Source: a virus. Taken from it: DNA of 36,267 nucleotides. The stretch lies in IMG/VR virus record IMGVR_UViG_3300017788_000079, positions 1-36,267 of that record. One strand, written 5' to 3'. The translations under genes were made by a program, and so were the position numbers. Under the pieces are notes generated by a model. The model was not told where the DNA came from. It worked only from the letters and a program-made list of their open reading frames with translations, and did not search any database. Shown in pieces: positions 1-7,022 of this stretch. Numbering within the stretch: the stretch's first letter is position 1; the number at the start of each line of letters is the position of its first letter.

Positions 1-344
1 AAATGTTCTTTTGGCCATGGTGCTCCAATGTAATCATATTGTTGATAATCTGGATTCCATTTATCTGAATGGGTTATAAAACCATCGTCTTGAACAATTA
101 TAACAAATTCAGTATCTATGTGTTTTACCAAATCAACCAAACAAAATTTATTATATCCATCATAGGTTAATTTTGGTATTTCAACATGAGAATAAAAATC
201 AGACTTTCCAAAATTTGTGTTGCAAAAAAACTTAACATCACCAAATTTAATCCCATTGCAACTATATTTTAGTGCTTTGAGGTGATTTGAATCTTTTCCA
301 ACACCATCTATACTGACCAATGTGGTATTTGATAAATTAATCAT
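1..344 (-). CDS. Partial DUF5672-like putative glycosyltransferase (3' end beyond the left edge)
   Basis: The ATG at 344-342 opens a frame that runs without a stop off the left edge (about 114 residues visible). Near the N-terminus it reads NHLKALKYS, then EIPKLTYDGYNKFCL, then FVIIVQDDGFI and YDYIGAPWP. This series (aspartate-rich DDG motif, then a Y-x-GAPWP motif) is what I recall of the DUF5672 family of glycosyltransferase-like proteins. The start overlaps the stop of the upstream gene by four bases (ATGA), so it is translationally coupled and is the last visible gene of the minus-strand glycan operon. The DDG probably corresponds to a metal/nucleotide-sugar site, which is inference. Donor and acceptor are unknown and the C-terminal part is missing from the window. 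Confidence 0.72.
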   Translation of the reverse strand, partial: MINLSNTTLVSIDGVGKDSNHLKALKYSCNGIKFGDVKFFCNTNFGKSDFYSHVEIPKLTYDGYNKFCLVDLVKHIDTEFVIIVQDDGFITHSDKWNPDYQQYDYIGAPWPKEH

Positions 345-715
345 TGTATTGTGGGAAGAATTTTTTCTTCCCTAATTTCACTATTTGAGATCAAGTTGAT
401 TTGTTTTTTAATCAAAAATCTTTTATCGTTAGTAATGTATACGGATCTAGCTAACTCTACAAATTCTTTATCAAATTGTTTTTTTTCTTCTAATATTCTT
501 ATTTTATCTTCAATTTCCCAAAGTGCTTCATTTATTTGCTGCAAATCATCAAGTAATTTATGATCAATATTTAAAAATTTAACAGCATTTTTTAAAATTA
601 AATATTCATTTAAAAGATTTTTATATTTTTCTGTGTGCTCACTGCATTTTTTTAATTTAATGTTGACAATGGTGTATTTGTCTACAATTTCTCCATTTGA
701 TACTTCAATTTTCAT
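341..715 (-). CDS. DUF6165-like small protein in glycan operon
   Basis: A 124-residue protein starting MKIEVSNGEIVDKYTI, followed by an 'IKLKK' segment and a long charged helical stretch likely to form a coiled coil. The opening signature (M-K-I-E-V-S-N-G-E, then D-K) is what I remember for DUF6165 proteins, which are repeatedly found beside glycosyltransferases; no biochemical role is known to me. It starts one base after the upstream GT9-like gene stops and its TGA overlaps the ATG of the next gene. The context suggests an accessory role in the same glycan pathway, which is inference. Confidence 0.7.
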   Translation of the reverse strand: MKIEVSNGEIVDKYTIVNIKLKKCSEHTEKYKNLLNEYLILKNAVKFLNIDHKLLDDLQQINEALWEIEDKIRILEEKKQFDKEFVELARSVYITNDKRFLIKKQINLISNSEIREEKILPTIQ

Positions 716-716
716 T

Positions 717-1454
717 TTAAATCATGTAAGTCCAATTTACATTGCGATAAACCATATTTGTTAAGTTGTAGTAAGTTGGTCTTTCATTTTCCCTTCTTTT
801 TTCATACATAAAAATATTATCTGTTTTGCTATATTTGTCAACCAAATAGCATAGAGATGTTTCTACAGTATGTATTTCGGTTGCCTTTTCAATAACACCA
901 ACCCAATCAAAAAGATTAAACTGATGTTTTTTGTCTTTTTCAAATGACATTTCTATAACTTGATTATTTGTATGTATTTTTGGAGTTGAACGAACTACGT
1001 GATTTGGTGGAGTTCCATATGTCATATTGAGAAGTGTAAATGGTTTTTTAAGATTTATATTATACTCATCAATCAACTTTTGCTCACGCTCTTCACTTCT
1101 TGTGAGACTAAAACTTTTGTGCCAATTGGTTAATGGTGTATTTGTGTAATAATACTTGCTGGCCATTATAGAACAATTTTTTAAATAATAGTTTGCAAAC
1201 GAAACCGGAACGTAAAGATCCATTTCTGTATTTGCTCCCATGTGGGATCCATACAATTCTTTCATTGGAAACTCTTCCGATTCACGGTGCCAAACTAAAT
1301 TTGGTTTTTGTAATTGAGTTGCAAGCATTTCATAATAAAGGTCTATGACTGGCACGTGAACTCTGTAGCCACTCTCAATATACCGATCTATTATTGGTTG
1401 AATCCAAATTATATCACCCAATCCACATGGCTGATATATCAAACAATTTTTCAT
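717..1454 (-). CDS. GT9-like (heptosyltransferase-like) glycosyltransferase
   Basis: A 245-residue protein. Residues 11-22 read GLGDIIWIQPII, resembling the GDxxxxxP motif at the N-terminus of ADP-heptose:LPS heptosyltransferases and related GT9/GT-B enzymes. It is shorter than typical GT9 proteins (about 320-350 residues) and I do not see a full C-terminal nucleotide-sugar domain, so it may be a reduced relative. Its ATG overlaps the stop of the GT10-like gene by four bases. It sits in the middle of a six-gene operon of sugar-transfer genes. The role in glycan transfer is inferred from this motif and from context; substrate unknown. Confidence 0.6.
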   Translation of the reverse strand: MKNCLIYQPCGLGDIIWIQPIIDRYIESGYRVHVPVIDLYYEMLATQLQKPNLVWHRESEEFPMKELYGSHMGANTEMDLYVPVSFANYYLKNCSIMASKYYYTNTPLTNWHKSFSLTRSEEREQKLIDEYNINLKKPFTLLNMTYGTPPNHVVRSTPKIHTNNQVIEMSFEKDKKHQFNLFDWVGVIEKATEIHTVETSLCYLVDKYSKTDNIFMYEKRRENERPTYYNLTNMVYRNVNWTYMI

Positions 1455-2272
1455 AAGAGTTCCACTATTCTATCGTACAAATAATCATCAGAAGTCTGAT
1501 GCTTCATACATTTTTCAAAGTTGTCCTTGATGGCATCCATCTTGCTGTAATAAAGATCTTCACTTAAACTATTTATATCAAACTTATCATCAAGTATTAT
1601 GATTCCATCCATATTGAACATATTTACAATTTCTGGAGTTCCATGATAAATTGGAATTGTTCCTGTAGCAAAACAATCCATCAATTTTTCAGTATAATAA
1701 TTTGAATATTTTTCATTTTCAATTGTTATTGAAAAATAATAATCATTTAATACGTCCTCTTTTTTATCAAATGGATTAAACGATCTTCCATAGTAATCTA
1801 TGGGATAATTTTTATTTTTAAATTGCATCATCAAATTATTTCTAAATTGATGACCAGAACAAAAATTTTTTCCAGAAGAAATCATTGAAACCAATTTAGA
1901 TTTTTTATGTACTCCTCTATTTTTAATCCAAGTCATATTTGCTGCTGGAGGACAGTAACAAAAAATTGGATCTATGTTTACAATATCAGTGACATGTGTA
2001 AATATTTTTTTATATATATTTTTTAATTGATTATAATTATTTTTTATAAATTCTAATTGGTTTGGAGTTATGCCTTTTGATTCACAAAGCCACAAAAATT
2101 TATTTTTTGAATTACTTTTTACACCTCCTAAAATATTATAATCCATATAAACTTCAATATCATTTATAGAAGGTTTATCAAAAATCCATTTAAAATTTTT
2201 AGGAGGAATATACATACAAGATGTTACATCATGAGAAAAAGGACTACCAAAAGCAGAAATTTCTTTTATCAT
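1451..2272 (-). CDS. GT10-family (alpha-1,3-fucosyltransferase-like) glycosyltransferase
   Basis: I place the start at the ATG at 2272 (protein MIKEISAFGSPFS..., about 273 residues), because it overlaps the upstream stop as ATGA, the pattern seen elsewhere in this operon; an in-frame TTG at 2284 is less likely. The C-terminal half holds ENEKYSNYYTEKLMDCF followed by TGTIPIYHGTPEIV. That is the donor-binding signature of GT10 fucosyltransferases (family knowledge: transfer of fucose from GDP-fucose, usually alpha-1,3/1,4). The N-terminal acceptor half is divergent, as usual in this family. Beside a GT11-like gene, it suggests a fucosylated product. The acceptor is unknown. Confidence 0.8.
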   Translation of the reverse strand: MIKEISAFGSPFSHDVTSCMYIPPKNFKWIFDKPSINDIEVYMDYNILGGVKSNSKNKFLWLCESKGITPNQLEFIKNNYNQLKNIYKKIFTHVTDIVNIDPIFCYCPPAANMTWIKNRGVHKKSKLVSMISSGKNFCSGHQFRNNLMMQFKNKNYPIDYYGRSFNPFDKKEDVLNDYYFSITIENEKYSNYYTEKLMDCFATGTIPIYHGTPEIVNMFNMDGIIILDDKFDINSLSEDLYYSKMDAIKDNFEKCMKHQTSDDYLYDRIVELL

Positions 2273-3057
2273 ATTACAATCCAATTTTCACAATAAATAT
2301 CAGACCAATTTTTTGGCATATCTGGAGAGTTTCCAAACCACTCTACCGGAGCAATTACTTTCTTAGAATTGCTTAACCACGCTCCCCACCAACTAAAAGA
2401 GCTGTTTGCGATTATGTGATAATCACATTTACTCATCAAACACATATCTATATATTGATCATTTGTTTCAGTTATAAAATACTTTCTACCAAGATTATCA
2501 AAAATGTTTTTTGCTAATTCTGGTTCATCACTAAAACAAATAAGCAAAAGATCTTCTGGTAATTGTTCCAAAGCATTTTTAAAATATTCTTCATTGCAGA
2601 TAGGATGTTTGCCGACTAAATTTTTATAATCACCCAATCTCAGATGCAAAGAAATAACAGGCTCTTTGGTAATTTGTCGAATGTCTTCTGCTTTTTCTTC
2701 AATTTCTTTTTTAAACTGAAATTCTCTCAAAAGATCATTTCTGTAATCTTTAAAATACTTTTCACTCTGAAAATATCCAAGAATATCTGTACCATCTGGA
2801 ATACCAAAAATTCCAGCGTTATAAGTAAACGCTCTTTCTTGTGCTTTTTTTGAGTTTATTATTTCACTGCTATCTTTTGCAGATAAATTTGGAAAACATT
2901 CGTTGAGACAAAAATTTAAATAAGGATTTGCAGATTTAAATTGGTAAGGAATACCAAATTCATATTTTCTTGTTTTCGCTATTGCATATAGCGTTGCATA
3001 TTGAAACATTTGGTTTCCCATGCGTCCATACCGACCAATCATATTAAAAGTTATCAT
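2269..3057 (-). CDS. GT11-family (alpha-1,2-fucosyltransferase-like) glycosyltransferase
   Basis: A 262-residue protein. Residues 8-20 (GRYGRMGNQMFQY) match the N-terminal G-x-GNQ-x-FQY signature of GT11. Residues 138-144 read HLRLGDY, the HxRxGDY donor-binding motif I in which Arg140 would contact GDP-fucose. The C-terminal part contains NSSFSWWGAWL, the conserved GT11 S-F-S-W-W motif. All three hallmarks and a full-length size make GT11 the strongest call in this operon. It overlaps its upstream neighbour by four bases and its downstream neighbour by four. GT11 enzymes transfer fucose in alpha-1,2 linkage in bacterial surface glycans (family knowledge); what this one modifies is not visible. 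Confidence 0.88.
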   Translation of the reverse strand: MITFNMIGRYGRMGNQMFQYATLYAIAKTRKYEFGIPYQFKSANPYLNFCLNECFPNLSAKDSSEIINSKKAQERAFTYNAGIFGIPDGTDILGYFQSEKYFKDYRNDLLREFQFKKEIEEKAEDIRQITKEPVISLHLRLGDYKNLVGKHPICNEEYFKNALEQLPEDLLLICFSDEPELAKNIFDNLGRKYFITETNDQYIDMCLMSKCDYHIIANSSFSWWGAWLSNSKKVIAPVEWFGNSPDMPKNWSDIYCENWIVI

Positions 3058-3689
3058 GCAAAAACCGTATTTCTGTTCTGTAATGGTCTATCTGTTAGAT
3101 TTTGCCATTTATTTGCGCTATCCCTATCATTTGATTGATAAACTAAAGGATTATTTGGAGTATAAACTTTAAATTGATTTTGTATTCCTGCTGTTCCAAG
3201 ATCCCAAGGTCTATCTAAAACATTTAAACAATATTTACCAACCTCGGACATGGTTTTTCTATAATTTTCTGTTACATATAAAATTGCATGTGCTGCTAAT
3301 ATTCCAGAAATTCTTAAATAATCTTCATTATGTTTACAAGATCCATAATATAAATTACCATGTGATATTCCCAGATAAACTCCATCGGAGTCATCTGGGA
3401 TTTCAAGTACTGGATCAAAATTATCAATAAATTCAACATCATCTTCTAAAATCAAAAGAGGTGTTGAATATTCTGTATTATCTAATATTTGAATATGAGA
3501 AGTTCCACAACCCCTATAATGTGCTATTGATTTGTCTGTGTTTGGTGGTGGTGGTATGACAACACCAGATTTTCGGTGTGTATTTTTAAACTCAAATTTT
3601 TTAAATCTCTGTTCCATCAATTCTGCATTTTTTGTTGCAGAATCTAAATTGATCCAAACCACAGGAATTTCACGAAGATCAATGCGCAT
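3054..3689 (-). CDS. GT25-like glycosyltransferase (LPS-type), first gene of the glycan operon
   Basis: The start is the ATG at 3689, preceded by GAGGA at proper spacing; a TTG directly upstream at 3692 is less likely. About 211 residues. It opens with PVVWINLDSATKNAELMEQR, matching the I-N-L-x-x-x-x-R opening of GT25. This is followed by GCGTSHIQIL and PLLILEDDVEF, the E-D-D metal-binding region of that family. GT25 enzymes are often lipooligosaccharide galactosyltransferases, and the fold is shared with collagen-type transferases. It is the promoter-proximal gene: a TTGACA-N16-TATAAT promoter lies just upstream at 3707-3734. Substrate unknown. Confidence 0.72.
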   Translation of the reverse strand: MRIDLREIPVVWINLDSATKNAELMEQRFKKFEFKNTHRKSGVVIPPPPNTDKSIAHYRGCGTSHIQILDNTEYSTPLLILEDDVEFIDNFDPVLEIPDDSDGVYLGISHGNLYYGSCKHNEDYLRISGILAAHAILYVTENYRKTMSEVGKYCLNVLDRPWDLGTAGIQNQFKVYTPNNPLVYQSNDRDSANKWQNLTDRPLQNRNTVFA

Positions 3690-3706
3690 CAATAGTCCTC
3701 AAAAGT

Positions 3707-3734
3707 ATTATAGTATATTATAAAGAAATGTCAA
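3707..3734 (-). promoter_or_regulatory. Sigma70-like promoter for the glycan operon
   Basis: On the minus strand, TTGACA (3734-3729), a 16-bp spacer and a perfect TATAAT (3712-3707). The predicted start near 3700 leaves a leader of about 11 bases that still contains the GAGGA ribosome site. The -35 box is one arm of a palindrome shared with the divergent uvsY promoter. Confidence 0.7.
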
Positions 3735-3749
3735 ATATATTTATTTGAC
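3730..3749. repeat. Inverted repeat shared by divergent -35 boxes
   Basis: Perfect 8-bp arms GTCAAATA / TATTTGAC around a 4-base centre. Each arm contains most of the -35 box of one of the two divergent promoters. It could also bind a dimeric regulator, which is inference. Confidence 0.75.
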
Positions 3750-3772
3750 TTTACTCTAGAGTACTTTATAAT
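3745..3772 (+). promoter_or_regulatory. Sigma70-like promoter for uvsY-uvsW
   Basis: TTGACT (3745-3750), a 16-bp spacer and TATAAT (3767-3772). The spacer contains a perfect 12-bp palindrome (3752-3763, TACTCTAGAGTA) that looks like an operator. The start site would be near 3779, leaving only about six bases before the uvsY ATG and no clear Shine-Dalgarno site. Confidence 0.68.
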
Positions 3773-3784
3773 ACATCTTAAAAG

Positions 3785-4222
3785 ATGAATCTAGAGAACC
3801 TTAAAGAACTTATTACTAAAGACTCTCAAATAGACTCTACAGAGTTAGGTATAGAGTCTCTTAAGATACCTCAAATACACTCCAAGTATCTTACAATTTT
3901 ATCAGATGTCAAATTACTTTTGACAAAACAGCAAAACGATCTGGCAATTTTAAAATTGCGTAAGTGGAAAATTTATACCGGAAAGGCTTCTCAAGAAGAA
4001 CTTGATGCTTGGGGCGAAGAGCCATCCGAACTTACACTTTTAAAAAGTGATGTTGAACAATTTGTAGAAGCAGATCCAAAAGTTATTGAACTAAAAGCAA
4101 AAATTGCTGTGAGTGAAGTAAAACTTAAGATGGTTGAAGAGTTTATTCGATCACTCAACAATAGAAATTTTAACATCAAATCTGCAATTGAGTGGCAAAA
4201 AATGATGAATGGAATCATCTAA
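3785..4222 (+). CDS. uvsY: UvsY-like recombination mediator
   Basis: A 145-residue, highly charged helical protein, close to the 137 residues of T4 UvsY. The N-terminus (MNLENLKELITKDSQIDST) parallels the T4 start, with L-E-x-L, K-D and I-D-S-T at matching places. The middle has a K/R-rich helix followed by YTGKAS, comparable to the Y-Y-S-G of T4. UvsY loads the UvsX recombinase onto gp32-coated single-stranded DNA (family knowledge). It is followed after seven bases by uvsW, as in T4 where the two are neighbours. UvsX itself is not in the window. Confidence 0.85.
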   Translation: MNLENLKELITKDSQIDSTELGIESLKIPQIHSKYLTILSDVKLLLTKQQNDLAILKLRKWKIYTGKASQEELDAWGEEPSELTLLKSDVEQFVEADPKVIELKAKIAVSEVKLKMVEEFIRSLNNRNFNIKSAIEWQKMMNGII

Positions 4223-4229
4223 ATATTGA

Positions 4230-5738
4230 GTGGATATAGATGTTGAATCTATTGATGAAGTTCGATATTATGTAAAGACCGAAAAGGGACTTAAACAAGA
4301 ATTGAGAGATTATTTCTCATTCATGGTTCCCGGTGCTCAATATATGCCAATGTACAAAAAGCGTATATGGGACGGAAAAATTCGGCTCTATGATATTTTG
4401 TCATCCACTCTTCCCAGAGGCTTAAAAACTTATCTAGAAAAGTTTTGCAAAGACCGTGGATACACGTTAAATATAAAGGAGAATCCAAATCCTTTATGCA
4501 TAACGGAGCAACAACTTCAGGATTTTTACGAATCGTTGAAGGTTTCCGTTCGCAAGCAGCCAGTAAAGATGCACGACCACCAAAAACAGGGTATCTTGCA
4601 TGCATTGAACAATCATCGTTCGGTTTTGATCTCACCAACTGGCTCAGGAAAAAGTCTTATTATATACGTATTGGTACGATATCTTCAAAAGGTGTTGCGT
4701 TCAGATCGCAAAATCCTTATTTTGGTTCCAACGGTCGGTCTCGTCAATCAGATGGAGGCCGATTTTTTTGATTATTCTGCGCAAGATAAATCTTGGTCTT
4801 GTAAGAAATACATTCACAAAATATCTGCTGGTGTAGATAAAGAAACAAATCGTCAGATAGTAGTCTCCACTTGGCAATCAATTTACAAATTACCAAGAGA
4901 ATGGTTTGATCAATTTGATGCAATCTTTTTTGATGAGTGTCACCAAGCAAAAGCAGAATCCATAAACTTTATTGGACAAAAACTAACTAAGGCTTGGTTT
5001 AGAATTGGGACTACTGGTACACTTCAGCAGACTCAGGCCCATAGACTTAGCATTGAAGGTATTCTGGGTCCAGCGGTGCAATTTATTCATACAAAGAATT
5101 TAATGAACAAGGGTTTACTCGCCACTCTTGGTATAGATTGTATAATGCTTAAATATAATGATGAAGATAAACAATTAATGAAGAAGCAGCGTTATGCTGA
5201 CGAAATCAAATGGGTGGCCACCAATGAAAGAAGAAACGAATTCATTAAAAAACTTGCACTCAACACAAAAGGCAATACCCTCGTTCTCTTCAACTACGTC
5301 GAAATTCACGGGAAACCACTTGCGGAAATCATTAAAAAAGAAGCAGGAGATAGAAAGGTATATTTCATCTCAGGCAAAACTGAAGCAGACCAAAGAGAAT
5401 ATATTCGAAGAGTTATTGATACCGAAAAGAATGCCATCTTGGTTGCTAGCTACGGTACTACTTCTGCTGGGATTAACATTGTCAATCTTGATAACATTAT
5501 CTTTGCTTCCCCTACTAAATCGGTCATAAGACTTTTGCAAAGCATTGGCAGAGGCTTGCGTGTTTCAGAGAAAAAGAAAACACTCAAAGTCTACGACATA
5601 GTCGATGATCTTTCTTGGAAGTCACACAAGAATCATGTGTTCAAACATTTTGAAGAGAGATTGAAGATTTACAAAAAAGAAAAGTTTGATTATAGAATCT
5701 TTTCAATGTCAAATTCAGATCTCTCGGAAGATAAATAA
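4230..5738 (+). CDS. uvsW: UvsW-like recombination DNA helicase
   Basis: A 502-residue superfamily 2 helicase with a GTG start at 4230, matching T4 UvsW in length. The N-terminal domain has the ELRDYFSF and WDGKIRLYD signatures of T4 UvsW. Walker A is SPTGSGKS (135-142), the DEAD-type box is DECH (235-238), and the C-terminal helicase motif includes ASYGTTSAGI and QSIGRGLR. UvsW unwinds branched DNA, reverses forks and removes R-loops, shifting replication from origin- to recombination-dependent mode (known for T4). It follows uvsY with a seven-base gap. Third-position GC is higher here than in the neighbouring structural genes. Confidence 0.95.
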   Translation: MDIDVESIDEVRYYVKTEKGLKQELRDYFSFMVPGAQYMPMYKKRIWDGKIRLYDILSSTLPRGLKTYLEKFCKDRGYTLNIKENPNPLCITEQQLQDFYESLKVSVRKQPVKMHDHQKQGILHALNNHRSVLISPTGSGKSLIIYVLVRYLQKVLRSDRKILILVPTVGLVNQMEADFFDYSAQDKSWSCKKYIHKISAGVDKETNRQIVVSTWQSIYKLPREWFDQFDAIFFDECHQAKAESINFIGQKLTKAWFRIGTTGTLQQTQAHRLSIEGILGPAVQFIHTKNLMNKGLLATLGIDCIMLKYNDEDKQLMKKQRYADEIKWVATNERRNEFIKKLALNTKGNTLVLFNYVEIHGKPLAEIIKKEAGDRKVYFISGKTEADQREYIRRVIDTEKNAILVASYGTTSAGINIVNLDNIIFASPTKSVIRLLQSIGRGLRVSEKKKTLKVYDIVDDLSWKSHKNHVFKHFEERLKIYKKEKFDYRIFSMSNSDLSEDK

Positions 5739-5759
5739 TATGGAAGGGAGGACATCAAT

Positions 5760-6413
5760 ATGTCCGATTCACTTCCTGAGAATTCCTTCTCGGGCGTTTT
5801 AAGAGTTGTTAAACTTACTTCTGGAGAAGAGATAATCGGTTTGATCTCTGAACCAAAACCTGAAAAACTTTTAATAAAACTGCCTGCAAGACTTGACAAT
5901 TATATGATGAAAAATTCAACAGACGAATATGTTGAATATATAAAATTGACAAATTATTTGTCAAACATAAAAGAACACGAAATTCAAATTCCAATGACTG
6001 CAATTGTTTACATGGGTGCTCCAAATATTGATTTGGAAAAAATGTATGAAATTTACTTCATGACCATGCAAACTGATCCAAAATCCGTTGTTACTTCTGG
6101 CCCAGATATAAACACTCACCCAGAACCCGGCCTTCAACTTTTAAACGATCTTTTCAATAATGAAGATTTTGTTGGGTTTGTCAATGATCTAATTGATACT
6201 TTTGAGGGCGTTGAAATTTTTGAAGCAGAAGAAGACGAAGAAGACGCGATAAAAGACGTTATAAGCGATTCTTCTGAAAAGGAGTCCGAACCCCAACCCA
6301 AGCCCAAGAAACGCCGTAAAATCAAACCAGAGGGCCAGAAACTACCATACAATCCAGAGGCCAATCCAAATAGTCCAGAGGGTTGGTCTGACAATCCTAT
6401 GGATTATATTTAA
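5760..6413 (+). CDS. Sm-like (LSm/Hfq-fold-like) phage protein with acidic, basic tail
   Basis: A 217-residue protein with a strong site GGGAGG upstream of the ATG. Residues about 12-90 read VLRVVKLTSGEEIIGLI ... KLPARL ... IPMTAIVYMG. The G-E-E-I-x-G/A strand pattern resembles an Sm1-type strand set, and the same pattern occurs in the protein at 25651-25959. After about residue 150 comes an acidic run (EAEEDEEDA) followed by PKPKKRRKIKP and a proline-rich end. The Sm-like assignment is a pattern judgement. RNA binding is possible but unproven. Its stop shares bases with the stop of the opposing gene. Confidence 0.55.
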   Translation: MSDSLPENSFSGVLRVVKLTSGEEIIGLISEPKPEKLLIKLPARLDNYMMKNSTDEYVEYIKLTNYLSNIKEHEIQIPMTAIVYMGAPNIDLEKMYEIYFMTMQTDPKSVVTSGPDINTHPEPGLQLLNDLFNNEDFVGFVNDLIDTFEGVEIFEAEEDEEDAIKDVISDSSEKESEPQPKPKKRRKIKPEGQKLPYNPEANPNSPEGWSDNPMDYI

Positions 6414-6952
6414 GGAAAAAGATTGCTGGGAGCGTCTGGGTTTAAATTGTAGAAAGAATATTTAAACGTGCAGGATGCTCTTAATTGTACTGTATCTGAA
6501 TTATCAGATTGAAATATTAACCCAGACAATTTTACTGGAATTAAATTTCCAAATTCAACTGTTAAAAGTGGAATATCACATTTATAAGATTCTGGAGAAT
6601 TATTAAAAATTTGTAAAGCAGCATTATAGTGCCATTTCTGATATTCCAAATTATGATCTACATCATTTTCTATATTGCTAACATTTCTCATCCAAGAATA
6701 AATACTTTTCCAGTTGTTTAAATTTTTATCTACTAAAAATTCTACTGAAAGCGGCTCAAATTGAATCCCCAATGTTGGAACTGGAATTGTAGTACCAAAT
6801 ATAGTTGGCTGAGGTTGATCTGCAATACTGATACCCGGCAAATTTGTTTTTTGAATTAATAATTCAAGGATTTTGGTTCCTCTTAAAATTTTAAGACGAT
6901 AATAATTGTTGTATAATAAATTTATATCGTCTTGACAGGGTATGCTGCTCAT
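6410..6952 (-). CDS. Tail-tube-fold-like virion protein downstream of gp23
   Basis: A 180-residue protein. YYRLKIL, LPGIS, FEPLSVEFLVDKNLNNW and IYSWMRN follow the layout of gp19-type tube or tube-initiator proteins (LPG loop, then a beta strand ending V-D-x-x-x-x-N-W, then a short helix I-x-x-W). By position (after gp23, before uvsY/uvsW) it occupies the place where I recall the tail-completion gene gp3 in cyanophage T4-likes, and 180 residues fits that too. A near-consensus late box (GATAAATA, minus strand) lies at 6958-6965, too close for a normal leader. Tail structural role likely; exact identity uncertain. Confidence 0.55.
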   Translation of the reverse strand: MSSIPCQDDINLLYNNYYRLKILRGTKILELLIQKTNLPGISIADQPQPTIFGTTIPVPTLGIQFEPLSVEFLVDKNLNNWKSIYSWMRNVSNIENDVDHNLEYQKWHYNAALQIFNNSPESYKCDIPLLTVEFGNLIPVKLSGLIFQSDNSDTVQLRASCTFKYSFYNLNPDAPSNLFP

Positions 6953-6973
6953 AAAATTATTTATCTAAAAAGA

Positions 6974-7001
6974 AAAACCTCCCCATTTCTGGGGAGGTTT
7001 T
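6974..7001 (-). terminator. Rho-independent terminator after gp23
   Basis: An 11-bp perfect stem (AAAACCTCCCC / GGGGAGGTTTT) with a 6-base loop. On the minus strand it is followed by a T-rich run. It lies about 20 bases past the gp23 stop and separates gp23 from the next minus-strand gene. Confidence 0.9.
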
Positions 7002-7022
7002 CGTGTTACTATTTACTACTTA

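Noticed and set aside
2273-2284. TTG start for the GT10-like gene
   Set aside because: The ATG at 2272 forms the ATGA overlap seen in the rest of the operon.
4445-4771. 108-codon frame within uvsW
   Set aside because: Shadow frame inside the helicase core, which has all motifs in the main frame.
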